Part shown: in pieces, positions 52,871 through 61,925 of the stretch
Layout of the letters: each line of letters opens with the position of its first letter
Numbering within the stretch: position 1 is the first letter of the stretch
NCBI GenBank assembly: GCA_016714565.1
Contig: JADKDM010000010.1
Coordinates: forward strand, 186,001-250,000
Length of the DNA stretch: 64,000 nucleotides
Source of the DNA: Candidatus Villigracilis propinquus
Lineage (GTDB): Bacteria > Chloroflexota > Anaerolineae > Anaerolineales > Villigracilaceae
Direction of reading: 5' to 3'
Translations under genes and position numbers: made by a program
Notes under the pieces: model-generated
Database searches by the model: none
What the model was told of the DNA's origin: nothing
Seen by the model: only the letters and a program-made list of their open reading frames with translations

Positions 52871-55095
52871 ATGAAAACAGCCACTGCTACAATTCCGCTT
52901 GAAAAACTTTTAGAGCAACTCCCAGACACGTACACTGTTGCAGACCGCGAGTTGGTGCAGCGTGCTTATATCTTGGCGGAGGAGGCGCACCGTGAGCAAA
53001 AGCGGCATTCGGGCGAGCCGTACATCAATCACTGCATTGCGGTGGCGAGCATTCTCGCGGAGTTGAAAGTGCCGTCGGAAGTGATCGCTGCGGGGCTGTT
53101 GCACGACACGGTGGAAGATACGAGCATCACTCTGGCGGACATCCGCCGCGACTTTGGGGACACCGTAAAAATTCTAGTGGACGGCGTGACCAAGCTCACC
53201 CACCTTCCGCGAGTCTCGCGCGGCGACCAGCACGCTGAAAATGGAAACAACAGCAACGAACCCGAAGAACCCGTGATCGAGCCTGCGCTGTTGGGCCGCA
53301 AAGAGGATATGATCTCGGAAACACTGCGCAAGACATTCCTCGCCATGGGCGAAGATGTGCGCGTGGTGCTGATCAAACTGGCAGACCGCCTGCACAACAT
53401 GCGCACGCTTGGGCACATGCCCGAGCACAAACGTCAGCGCATAGCACAGGAAACGCTGGATATTTTTGCCCCGCTCGCAAACCGACTCGGCATCTGGCAG
53501 ATCAAGTGGGAATTGGAAGATCTCGGCTTTCGACATGTGAACCCTGAGAAATATAAAGAGATCGCAGAACTGCTGGCGGAAAAAAGACCAGACCGCGAAG
53601 CGCAGTTGGAAGCGATAAAAGAAAGCCTGTTAAAACTGCTTGAGAAGAATAACATCAAAGCAGAGATCAGCGGACGCCCCAAACATATTTATTCGATATT
53701 CAAAAAGATGCAAAAAAAGGATAAACCCTTCAATATGCTGCATGATGTGCGTGCGGTGCGGTTGATTGTATCTGACGTGCCTTCATGCTATGCCGCACTG
53801 GGTGTCATCCACACCACGTGGCGTCCCATTCCTGGTGAGTTCGATGATTACATCGCCGCGCCGAAGGATAACTTTACCAGTCGCTGCATACGGCTGTTGT
53901 ATATGAAGATAAACGTCCGCTTGAGGTGCAGATCCGCACACACGAGATGCATTTGAGCGCCGAGTACGGTATTGCGGCGCACTGGCGCTACAAGGAAGGC
54001 ACGAAGCATTCCGACAAAAACTTTGAGCAGCGTGTCAATTCATTGCGCTCGATGATGGAATGGCGCTCGGACGTGAACGATGCTGCGGAATTCGTCGAAT
54101 CCATGCGCAGTGATGTGTTCCAGGACCGCGTGTACATCTTCACCCCGCGCGGTGACATTATTGACCTGCCTGCCGGTTCCACCCCTATTGACTTTGCTTA
54201 TCACGTCCACACGGATATCGGTCATCGCTGCCGCGGGGCACGGGTGAACGGCAAGCTCGTTCCGCTTTATCAGGAATTGAAGACGGGCGACCAAATCGAG
54301 ATCCTTACCACCAAACGCGGCGGTCCCAGCCGTGACTGGTTGAATGTGAATCTCGGGCTGGTGCGGACGTCCCGTGCGCGCTCGAAGATCAAGGTCTGGT
54401 TCAAGAAGCAGGAAGATGAACAGAATCTGGCGCAGGGACGCGATACGCTCGAACGCGAACTGCAACGGCTCGGGCTGACGGAAGTCAACTACGAAAAGCT
54501 GGCGCGTGACATGGGTTATAAAATTCCAGATGAATTGTTCATTGCGCTTGGCTGCAGCGACCTGTCCATCAGCAAGATCATCAGGCAATTTTCCGAAGCC
54601 GATGTCACAGAGGAAATTCTCGCGGTGAATGCGCCTTCCTCTCCCAAAACTTCCACTGATGCGGTGGAGGTGGTTGGGCTGAAAGGCATGCTTTCCACCA
54701 TGGCGCGCTGCTGCAACCCCATGCCCGGCGACCAGATCGTGGGCTTCATCACTCGTGGACGTGGCGCAACCATCCACCGGCAGGATTGCCCGAACATTCT
54801 GCAAACAAAAGACCGTGAACGTATTCTACAGGTGGGCTGGGGCCACGTGGAACGGACATATCCCGTACCGGTGAATATCAAAGCCTATGACCGGCAGGGA
54901 CTGGTGAGCGATATCTCCAACTTGCTTGCAGATGAAAATATCAACATCGCGAATGTGACGGTGAACGTCAACCGCAGCATTGCCGACCTGCGCCTGATCA
55001 TTGAAGTGAAGGACATCTCCCAGCTTAGCCGTGTGCTCACGCGCATCGAGAATTTGCCGAATGTGATGGAAGCACACCGCATCAACCCAGGGTAA
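52871..55095 (+). CDS. rel: RelA/SpoT-type (p)ppGpp synthetase/hydrolase, one frameshift
   Basis: A bifunctional alarmone enzyme of about 741 residues once one T is restored at about 53873 (NFYQSLHT). The HD hydrolase has AGLLHDTVEDT and KLADRLHNMRTL. The synthetase has KHIYSIFKKMQKKD, VRAVRLIVSDV, YIAAPKDNF and LEVQIRTHEMH. TGS domain VYIFTPRGDIIDLPAGSTPI and the C-terminal ACT domain (AYDRQGLVSDISNLLADENI) follow, with the CC/RIS-type cysteines MARCCNPMPGD. Intact HD and synthetase motifs suggest both activities. A -10 box ends 7 nt before the ATG. Confidence 0.92.
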
Positions 55096-55156
55096 TTCAA
55101 AGCGTACTGCTGAAAAGTTTAACGATTCAAAAACAATTCCAAGGGTGTGCATGGGG

Positions 55157-55162
55157 TATAAT
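55157..55162 (+). promoter_or_regulatory. -10 box upstream of moeA
   Basis: A consensus TATAAT lies 15 nt before the ATG at 55178, giving a leader of about 8-9 nt and no clear ribosome site. The -35 is weak. Confidence 0.4.
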
Positions 55163-55177
55163 CGCGGCGCATTCAAC

Positions 55178-56392
55178 ATGTTATCAGTCACTCAAGCTCG
55201 AGAACGTATCCTTTCCCATTTTCAAACTACAGCAACAGAAAGCACTCCACTGATTGCTTGTGCAAACCGTGTATTGGCAGTGGATGTTGCTGCCACGCAC
55301 GACCTCCCCCTTTTTGACAATTCAGCTATGGACGGCTTTGCCATTCGCTCGGAAGATACCTCCGCTTCACGTATCACTTTGCGTGTGGTCGCGGACATTC
55401 CCGCAGGCTCCGTCCCCACAGTAGCCCTCAAAGCAGGTGAAGCTGCGCGCATCATGACCGGCGCACAATTGCCTGCTGGTGCGAACGCCGTCATCCCCGT
55501 GGAAGATACCGACTTTCACAACCGCGACGCAGGCACATCCGCACCTGAGACGGTTTCGCTGGAAAGGGCATGGAAAGCCGGACAAAACGTCCGACTGCGG
55601 GGGATGGATATTCACGCCGGGGATGTGGTCATAAAAAAGGACAACCTCTTAAGCCGCAGGATCTCGGTCTGTTGGCGATGCTGGGAATCTCGAACGTGGA
55701 AGTTCACAAAAAAGCCGCGCGTGGCTTTGCTCTCTTCAGGTGATGAATTGCTGGCAGTGGACGCTCCGCTCGGATCGGGCAAGATCCGCGATTCGAATTC
55801 ATATACATTGGCGGCATCCATTGAAAGCGCGGGCAGCGAAGTGCTGCGGCTGGGCGTAGCGAAAGACACGCGTGAATCTGTGGAGGCGATTTTTCAAAAG
55901 GCAATGAGCGAAGATGTAGACTTTATCCTCTCATCTGCGGGCGTGAGCGTGGGAGCGTTTGACTATGTGAAAGAAGTGATCGAATCCAATGGAGCGTTGG
56001 ATTTTTGGCGTGTTAACATGCGCCCGGGAAAACCGCTGGCCTTTGGAAAATATTTCGACAAAAAATTCATCGGCTTGCCCGGAAACCCTGTCTCGGCATT
56101 CGTTGGGTTTGAGGTTTTTGTGCGTCCCGTGCTCGAGCGGCTGAGCGGCCAATTGGGCAGCAGCAGGCGCAGGATTAAAGTAAGAAGCGCCGAAGAGATC
56201 GAATCAGATGGAAGAGAAAGTTATCTGCGGGCTATCCTCCGCGAAGAAGACGGTGTCCAAATCGCCCGCCTGACCGGCCACCAAGGCTCGGGAAACCTGC
56301 TCTCTTTGGTACAGGCGGATGCTTTACTTATTATCCCCGCTGGTGTAAAATGCGTGCCTGCTGGACAGGAAGTAGAGGCTTTACTATTATGA
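55178..56392 (+). CDS. moeA: Molybdopterin molybdenumtransferase with a locally shifted frame
   Basis: 404 residues from the ATG at 55178. MoeA blocks: LPLFDNSAMDGFAIRSED, GEAARIMTGAQLPAGANAVI, IPVEDTD, VALLSSGDELLAVD, ILSSAGVSVGAFDYVKEVI, GLPGNPVSAFVGFEVFVRP. Between 55645 and 55715 the residues (SRRISVCWRCWESRTWKF) are out of frame; the other frame reads KPQDLGLLAMLGISNVEV, the expected sequence. Two opposite indels flank this stretch, so the ORF stays open but about 23 residues are wrong. It inserts Mo (or W) into the pterin, which fits the AOR gene in this window. Confidence 0.88.
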   Translation: MLSVTQARERILSHFQTTATESTPLIACANRVLAVDVAATHDLPLFDNSAMDGFAIRSEDTSASRITLRVVADIPAGSVPTVALKAGEAARIMTGAQLPAGANAVIPVEDTDFHNRDAGTSAPETVSLERAWKAGQNVRLRGMDIHAGDVVIKKDNLLSRRISVCWRCWESRTWKFTKKPRVALLSSGDELLAVDAPLGSGKIRDSNSYTLAASIESAGSEVLRLGVAKDTRESVEAIFQKAMSEDVDFILSSAGVSVGAFDYVKEVIESNGALDFWRVNMRPGKPLAFGKYFDKKFIGLPGNPVSAFVGFEVFVRPVLERLSGQLGSSRRRIKVRSAEEIESDGRESYLRAILREEDGVQIARLTGHQGSGNLLSLVQADALLIIPAGVKCVPAGQEVEALLL

Positions 56393-56398
56393 GGAAGC

Positions 56399-56836
56399 AT
56401 GGATAAATGGCTGTACCGCGCAACGCTTGCGCTTGTGATCGTCGGTTTGCTTGTTTCGGTTTACATGACCATCTACAAGGTCACATCCAATGACAGTATG
56501 TGCCTGGGCTCAGGCGATTGCTCCACTGTGAACGCGAGCATCTATTCCGAAGTGAACGGCATCCCTGTTGCTGCAATTGGTGTTTTAGGGTATTTGGCAA
56601 TCCTCGCCGTGCTTTTGTTTGAAAACCGAAATTCGTTTTTCAGGCAGAACGGCACACTGTTGATCTTTGGAATGGCGCTGACCGGTTTCATATTTACGGT
56701 CTGGCTGATCTATGTTGAGGTCGCCTTGCTAAAAGCCATCTGCCCATTCTGTGTTACATCGCAGATCGCAATGACGCTCATCTTTATCGTGGCCGTCATT
56801 CGCCTGATCAAAACCCCCAATCTTAGGAGGAAGTGA
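56399..56836 (+). CDS. Vitamin K epoxide reductase-like disulfide-forming membrane protein
   Basis: 145 residues with four or five helices. The VKOR cysteines are present: Cys35 and Cys41 in the loop (MCLGSGDCSTV) and the CPFC pair (Cys115/Cys118). A Ser/Thr lies in the quinone pocket. It re-oxidises periplasmic thiol oxidases with quinone, as VKOR does in bacteria without DsbB. The ribosome site overlaps the moeA end (GAGGAAGC), so it is probably coupled to moeA. Confidence 0.9.
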   Translation: MDKWLYRATLALVIVGLLVSVYMTIYKVTSNDSMCLGSGDCSTVNASIYSEVNGIPVAAIGVLGYLAILAVLLFENRNSFFRQNGTLLIFGMALTGFIFTVWLIYVEVALLKAICPFCVTSQIAMTLIFIVAVIRLIKTPNLRRK

Positions 56837-56839
56837 AAT

Positions 56840-57071
56840 ATGCCCCGTATTAAAATGTCACTACGCAGATTGTGTGTTCGTTGATGAAGGATATTGTTCC
56901 GCCGCAGCGGTGGAGTTGGATCCGGACACCGGCTGCGCCACCTATTCCCCATCCGATGCCACCATCGTCAAAGAGGATGACTGGGACGAAGAGGAAGAAT
57001 CGGAAGAATGGGAAGACGAAGAATCTGACGAAGACGACGATGAGTGGCTCGATGAAGAAGACGAATTCTAG
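56840..57071 (+). CDS. Acidic mini-protein with N-terminal Cys cluster, start frameshifted
   Basis: In one frame the codons read CPVLKCHYADCVFVDEGYCS, then AAAVELDPDTGCATYSPSD, then a tail of almost only Asp/Glu/Trp (DDWDEEEESEEWEDEESDED and on) to 57071. The ATG at 56840 (AGGAGG upstream) is one base out of this frame, so an indel probably hides the true start. The cysteine/His group could bind zinc. Such tails occur in nucleic-acid mimics or chaperone-like proteins, but function is unknown. Directly after VKOR. Confidence 0.6.
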
Positions 57072-57105
57072 CGCCGCCTCTTTCTTAACTGAAAATTGAA
57101 TCTGC

Positions 57106-57138
57106 AAAAAAGCCTTCTCTGCGCGAGAAGGCTTTTTT
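57106..57138 (+). terminator. Intrinsic terminator after the moeA-VKOR-acidic protein operon
   Basis: AAAAAAGCCTTCTC-TGCGC-GAGAAGGCTTTTTT: about 14 bp of stem with A/T flanks. Confidence 0.9.
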
Positions 57139-57255
57139 GATTCTCATTTCCGAATCGGACATCCATTGGGCATATAATTTGTAAACAGGTTAGATGAGAA
57201 AAACTATAAACATTTTTTACTTTGGACATTGAAAAAACTTACAAAGGGTGAAAAT

Positions 57256-58709
57256 ATGCAAAATGAAGAAAAGAGCAAAAGGGATTTTAACAAACTTTGG
57301 TTCATCCCAATATCAGTGCTTGTCTTATGTTTTGCGACATGGATCATACCGAATGTCATTTTCTGGATAAAGTATCAAGGCATGCCCATCGCCGCTCAGA
57401 CAGTTGGGTTTGCCCCCGATTGCGCATGGAGCGGAACCGCCGTCGCATGGATAGACAAAAATAAGAACGGACAACGCGAAACAGATGAACAGCCGTTGCC
57501 AGATGTTACCTTCCACGTCAGTAATGGCGAGAGCGTGGCAAGTGATTGGAAAGGTGAAGCGGTATTGATGGTGTGGCTGCCGGGCTGCCCGGAAGCTAGT
57601 TTTGAAATATATCCCGATGCTCCGGCTAACTACGCCCTGACTACGCAAAACAGCCTGCCATCCAACGCCCGCGAGTCTGAAAGAGTTTATGAATTTGGCT
57701 TCATTACGCTTGAAGGGGTCCCGACAGCCACAGCTCGTCCAGCCTCTCCTTCCTGCACATCTTATCAATTAGGCGTCGCCGTTCAAGATGAAATATCTGA
57801 CATCGCCATCGCTACAAATGGGACGATCTGGGCTGCAACCTTTGGAAAAGGCATAGTACGCTATGACTCTGCGCAAGACACATGGGTTCGCTACACAAAA
57901 AATGAAGGGCTGATAAGCAATGACATCTATTCCATCACTCCCTTCACTAACGGCGATATCTGGTTCGGAGCAAGAGGCGGAGCATCGGTCTGGAACGGCT
58001 CAACCTGGCAATCGTTCACAGAACAAGATGGTTTGATCAATGGTGAAGTCTTCAAAATAGCGGAAGCCCCCGACCAATCCATTTGGTTCGCAACAGAAGG
58101 CGGGGTTTCGCACTTCATACCGAGCTCAAACTCATGGATAAACTACACAACACAGGAAGGGCTTACTGATAATTTTGTTACCTATATAGCCGCCACTGAA
58201 GATCGCTCTGTTTGGCTTCCCACTGCGACAGAGGGAATGACCCGCTTGATCCTGCCTGCAAGCGAAAATGGACAGCCAAAATGGATAACCTATAGCAACG
58301 ATACCGACGGCGCTAACTACGTCCCTGTGGATTACATTGACAGGATAGTGGTCGCCCCGGATGGCACCTATTGGTTTGCGGGCCTGGAAGGTTTAATGCA
58401 ATTCGACCCCAAATCTGAAATCTGGAGCCTTGATGAAAACACCTCGCTTCCAAGCGGCCATATTAATTCCTTTACATTTGGGCCAGATGGTTCGATTTGG
58501 GTGGCATCCGGCGTGGAATCTCCAGTAATCTACCATCTGAACAACCAAAACATTTGGGAGATATACGACAGCCGCGATGGACTCCCAACTTTAAATAAAG
58601 AGATTACTAATGAAGATGGAGCGCATGGAATTGCGGTGGATACAAATAATAATATCTGGGTAACAACTAGTGAAGCAGTGACTCGATGCGTTTTTAAAAA
58701 CGGGACGTT
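57256..58709 (+). CDS. Membrane-anchored two-component-type propeller protein, 3' end corrupted
   Basis: About 485 readable residues from the ATG at 57256 (AAGGG upstream). One N-terminal helix (LWFIPISVLVLCFATWIIPN) is followed by an outside part with a SdrD/B-like turn (AVAWIDKNKNGQRETDEQPL). Several Reg_prop propeller units come next (SDIAIATNGTIWAATFGKGI, YSITPFTNGDIWFGARGGAS, etc.). The last sure residues are VTRCVFKNGTF; beyond 58709 the sequence turns into homopolymers, so the C-terminus is unknown. No kinase part is visible. Confidence 0.75.
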
Positions 58710-58873
58710 CCCCCCCCCCCGGGGGGGTAAAAAAAAAAGGGGGTTTGTACGGCCACCCCCCCCCCCCCCCGCGCCCGCGCGCGGGGGGGCGAGGGGGCGG
58801 ACCCACCCCCAAAAGGGGGGAAAAAAAACCCCCCCTCCCCCCCCCCCCCGGGGCCCCCCCCCCCCCCGGGGGG
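58710..58873. other. Homopolymer C/G/A block, probable assembly artefact
   Basis: About 160 bases of long C, G and A runs between the propeller gene and the SpoU-type gene. It resembles the block at 6825-7279 and encodes nothing credible. Confidence 0.85.
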
Positions 58874-58895
58874 TTAAATAAACCAGTTCCTGCTT

Positions 58896-59678
58896 TTACT
58901 TCTTTTCCCCAAACTGATACAACAACACACCAGCCGCAACAGCCAAATTTAGCGAACTGACCCGCCCTTGCATGGGAAGTGACACCGTCACATCACAGGC
59001 GGCGGACTGCTCTTTTGAAAGTCCCTTTTGCTCGTTGCCAAGCATCAATACCCACGGGATTTGCGGGACGAGCGTATCGTAGCCTACGTCCGCTTTGGCG
59101 GAAGTGCCAATGAGCTGATACTTCCCCTCGCGCGCCCAGCCTAGAAAATCATTGAATGAGGTTTGGATGATGGGTTTCCAGAACAAGGTTCCCATGCTGG
59201 CACGGATCACGGACGGATGATACAACTCCACACCGCCATCGAGCAGGAAGAGTGCATCCGCACCAACGGCATCAACGGTACGCAGGATGGTACCGACATT
59301 GCCAGGGTCTTGCGGAGAAACCAACGCTACCGCCTTCCTGAACGGCTTTACATCCTTGAGCGGGCTCTTCCTCTGGCGGACGATAGCGATAATGCCCTGC
59401 GGGTTTTCCTTGTCAGCCAGCGCTTCCATTACCTGAGCAGTGACAGGCTGAGGCTTGAAAGCGAAGCGGGTAATTAATTCATGCGCAAAGGGACTGGTCA
59501 ACACTCCCGACGAATACAGGATCGTTTCCACATCCCAGCCAGCTTCCACAGCCTCGCCAACGTGATGGATACCCTCAACGAGGAATAAGCCGCTTTCGTT
59601 ACGCGCCTTCTTTTGGCGCAGCGCACGCGCCTGTTTGATGAGTGGGTTGCCCAAGCTGGTGATCAAAGGTTTCTGCAT
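58896..59678 (-). CDS. TrmH/SpoU-family RNA 2'-O-methyltransferase
   Basis: 260 residues from the ATG at 59678, which has TACAAT six bases upstream; the longer ORF start at 59738 is less likely. N-terminal substrate-binding domain (NPLIKQARALRQKKARNESG, FLVEGIHHVGEA). The SPOUT part shows ALVSPQDPGNVGTILRTVDA, LMLGNEQKGLSKEQ and MQGRVSSLNLAVAAGVLLYQ, the deep-trefoil-knot motifs. Target tRNA or rRNA nucleotide not known. Confidence 0.9.
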   Translation of the reverse strand: MQKPLITSLGNPLIKQARALRQKKARNESGLFLVEGIHHVGEAVEAGWDVETILYSSGVLTSPFAHELITRFAFKPQPVTAQVMEALADKENPQGIIAIVRQRKSPLKDVKPFRKAVALVSPQDPGNVGTILRTVDAVGADALFLLDGGVELYHPSVIRASMGTLFWKPIIQTSFNDFLGWAREGKYQLIGTSAKADVGYDTLVPQIPWVLMLGNEQKGLSKEQSAACDVTVSLPMQGRVSSLNLAVAAGVLLYQFGEKK

Positions 59679-59684
59679 ACCCCA

Positions 59685-59690
59685 ATTGTA
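59685..59690 (-). promoter_or_regulatory. -10 element of a probable leaderless promoter (SpoU gene)
   Basis: On the minus strand TACAAT ends 6 nt before the ATG at 59678. No ribosome site is visible. Confidence 0.5.
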
Positions 59691-59769
59691 AATGACATCA
59701 CCCAAACGTGCGGATTTTTTGTTGCCTGTTTTTTGCAAACTACACTATATTTACCGGCAGGAGATAACC

Positions 59770-60432
59770 ATGTCCACTATTGTCCAACAATCCATGCAAA
59801 AAAATTATTGGAATTACGCGCTCTGGCTGGCAGTCTTTACCATCGTCTACAACATCGCCGAGGGATTGGTATCCATCGGATTTGGCGTCAGCGATGAGTC
59901 ACTCGCGCTCTTCGGCTTCGGCGTGGACTCGTTCATCGAGGTGATGTCTGGCATTGGGATTCTGGTGATGGTGAACCGCATTCGTCAGAACCCCGAAACA
60001 TCACGTACGCCGTTCGAGGTCACTGCCCTGAAAGTGACAGGCACGGCATTTTACATCCTTGCCGTGGGGCTTGGCGTCTCGGCTGTGTACAACATCGTCA
60101 CCAATCACAAGCCTGAGACAACGCTGCCCGGGCTGGTGATCTCCATCATTTCGATCGCCATGATGTGGGCATTGGTAACGGGCAAACGCAAAGTGGGACG
60201 GGCGCTCAATTCCATGCCGATCCTCGCGGATGCAAACTGCACGATGGTTTGCATTTACATGTCGGTGGTGCTGCTGATTTCCAGTTTCATTTATCAGTTC
60301 ACTGGCTTCGGCTTTGTGGACAGCCTCGGGGCATTGGGCTTGATCTATTTTTCGATCAACGAAGGGCGCGAGTCTTTTGATAAAGCCAAAGGCCTTGAAT
60401 GCAGTTGCGAAGATGAAAACTGCAACGATTAA
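59770..60432 (+). CDS. Cation-diffusion-facilitator-like transporter (membrane domain)
   Basis: 220 residues with five to six helices. GFGVDSFIEVMSGIGILVM and ILADANCTMVCIYMSVVLL resemble the metal-site helices of cation-diffusion facilitators (Asp residues in TM2 and TM5). A short Cys-rich tail (LECSCEDENCND) may bind metal. The cytosolic CTD of full CDF proteins is missing. CAGGAG precedes the ATG; a TTGCCT-18-TATATT promoter is possible upstream (TATATT near 59745). Confidence 0.75.
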   Translation: MSTIVQQSMQKNYWNYALWLAVFTIVYNIAEGLVSIGFGVSDESLALFGFGVDSFIEVMSGIGILVMVNRIRQNPETSRTPFEVTALKVTGTAFYILAVGLGVSAVYNIVTNHKPETTLPGLVISIISIAMMWALVTGKRKVGRALNSMPILADANCTMVCIYMSVVLLISSFIYQFTGFGFVDSLGALGLIYFSINEGRESFDKAKGLECSCEDENCND

Positions 60433-60440
60433 TCCTGCCT

Positions 60441-60471
60441 GCTCTTTCGAGGGCTAAGCCCTCAAAAGAGC
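60441..60471. repeat. Palindrome with GAGGGCTAAGCCCTC core, copy 2
   Basis: GCTCTTTCGAGGGCT-A-AGCCCTCAAAAGAGC forms a near-perfect 15-bp stem. It shares the core and flanking GCTCT/AGAGC words with 32670-32704. It lies between two plus-strand genes, before a promoter. Confidence 0.75.
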
Positions 60472-60516
60472 CAAAAAGTTACCGAGTACTGCAAAAAGAG
60501 CAAACTGTCATTCGTT

Positions 60517-60522
60517 TATAAT
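60517..60522 (+). promoter_or_regulatory. -10 element of a probable leaderless promoter (wall lipoprotein)
   Basis: A consensus TATAAT ends 7 nt before the ATG at 60530; no ribosome site is visible. Confidence 0.55.
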
Positions 60523-60529
60523 TACTTCC

Positions 60530-61750
60530 ATGAAATCCCTTCAATGGCTGGCGTTTTTGCTGACTCTGTTTTTGTATTCATGCCAGCCAAATTCTCCCCG
60601 CTCCATCACCATCATTGACGGCGAGACGATACTCACCGTTACATCCAGTTCAAAAACGCCGCTGCTGATCCTGACCGAGGCGGGCATCACACCGCAGCCC
60701 ACTGACCGCGTACTCGTGAACGGCATCCCATTTGCACTGGACGAATCGATTACAGCAAACGATTCCTTTCAACTTCAATTGCGCCGCTCGATCCCGCTTA
60801 CGTTTGTCACTCCGCAGGGCGAGCTGACGATTCAAACATCCGCGCTCACGGTGGGACAGGCATTGAGCGATGCGGGCTTTTCACTTGGCATGAATGACGT
60901 CATCAACCCGCCCGCTGACACTGCCGTCAACTCTGCGATGACCGTGACTTATTTCCCTGTGCGTGACTTGGTCGTTACAACTGGCGAGAAAATGATCACC
61001 ATCCGCTCCGCCGCAGGGACGGTTGGTGCGGCTCTTGCTGAGGCTGGGATACCACTGTCAGGACTAGATACCAGCTACCCGCTTGAGAATGAAGCGTTGC
61101 CAGAAGATGGGCAGATCCGCGTGACGCAAGTATCCGAATCCATCAGCATTACAATGGAATCCATCCCATTCGAAGAAGAGACTGTTGATTCAGCGGACGT
61201 CGCTTTTGGCGAGGAGAAGATCCTCCAGCCCGGCGTGAATGGGATCGCGATGGTGCGCACGCGCATCCGCTACGAAGATGGAAACGAAGTAAATCGCGAG
61301 ACGGAAGATAAAACGATTTTGCGCGAACCGCAAAAACAGGTTGTGGCAAGCGGCTCGAAGATCGTGCTTGCGCCTGCGGGCGGCGCCATTCCGTATGAAT
61401 ACTGGTATGCCACGGAAATGTATGCCTCATGGTATTCGCCGTGCAACTCGGGAACAGGCAGCTGCTCATACGGAACCGCAAGCGGCGCGCCTGCGGGTTT
61501 TGGCATTGTGGCGGTGGATTATTCGATCTATTCCTACTTGGCTGGCATGAAGGTGTATGTCCCCGGCTACGGCGCGGCCACCATCGGCGACACAGGCGGC
61601 GGACCGATCATCGAGACTGCCTTCGGCGTGCCGCGCACAAAATGGATCGACCTTGGTTACAATGACAATGCAATCGGCGGACTCTCCGGTTGGGTGACGG
61701 TATACTTCCTCGCACCTGCCCCCGCTGAAGTTCCATATTTTTTGAAATAA
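60530..61750 (+). CDS. Cell-wall lipoprotein with DUF348 repeats, G5 domain and 3D-like C-terminus
   Basis: 406 residues. Lipobox LFLYSCQ (Cys about 18). Three DUF348-type ubiquitin-like units (about residues 25-80, 85-140, 145-200), each with a LTEAGI/LSDAGF/LAEAGI helix. A G5 domain (about 205-275: ISITMESIPFEEETVDS ... NREVEDKTILREP-like strands) and a C-terminal double-psi domain with YASWYSPCNSGTGSCSYGTA follow. The layout is that of YabE/Rpf-like wall-active proteins, probably peptidoglycan-binding or -cleaving. Confidence 0.82.
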   Translation: MKSLQWLAFLLTLFLYSCQPNSPRSITIIDGETILTVTSSSKTPLLILTEAGITPQPTDRVLVNGIPFALDESITANDSFQLQLRRSIPLTFVTPQGELTIQTSALTVGQALSDAGFSLGMNDVINPPADTAVNSAMTVTYFPVRDLVVTTGEKMITIRSAAGTVGAALAEAGIPLSGLDTSYPLENEALPEDGQIRVTQVSESISITMESIPFEEETVDSADVAFGEEKILQPGVNGIAMVRTRIRYEDGNEVNRETEDKTILREPQKQVVASGSKIVLAPAGGAIPYEYWYATEMYASWYSPCNSGTGSCSYGTASGAPAGFGIVAVDYSIYSYLAGMKVYVPGYGAATIGDTGGGPIIETAFGVPRTKWIDLGYNDNAIGGLSGWVTVYFLAPAPAEVPYFLK

Positions 61751-61783
61751 ATCCATCCGTCCTGAGCGGAATGACGAGCGCTC

Positions 61784-61827
61784 CCTTCGACATGCTCAGG
61801 GCAAGCTTCGAGGAATGAAGTCGAAGG
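61784..61827. repeat. CCTTCGAC/GTCGAAGG inverted repeat
   Basis: Arms at 61784-61791 and 61820-61827 around a GC-containing loop. It lies between the wall lipoprotein and the LCP gene and looks like a dispersed filler element; the surrounding 61751-61925 spacer shows no gene. Confidence 0.5.
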
Positions 61828-61925
61828 ACAATTGATGTGAAAAAAGATATATCGCCTCCCCATCCTTCGACTGCGCCGCAAAAACCACGCGGCTCCGCCC
61901 AGGATGAAAAACTAAGTACACAAAA

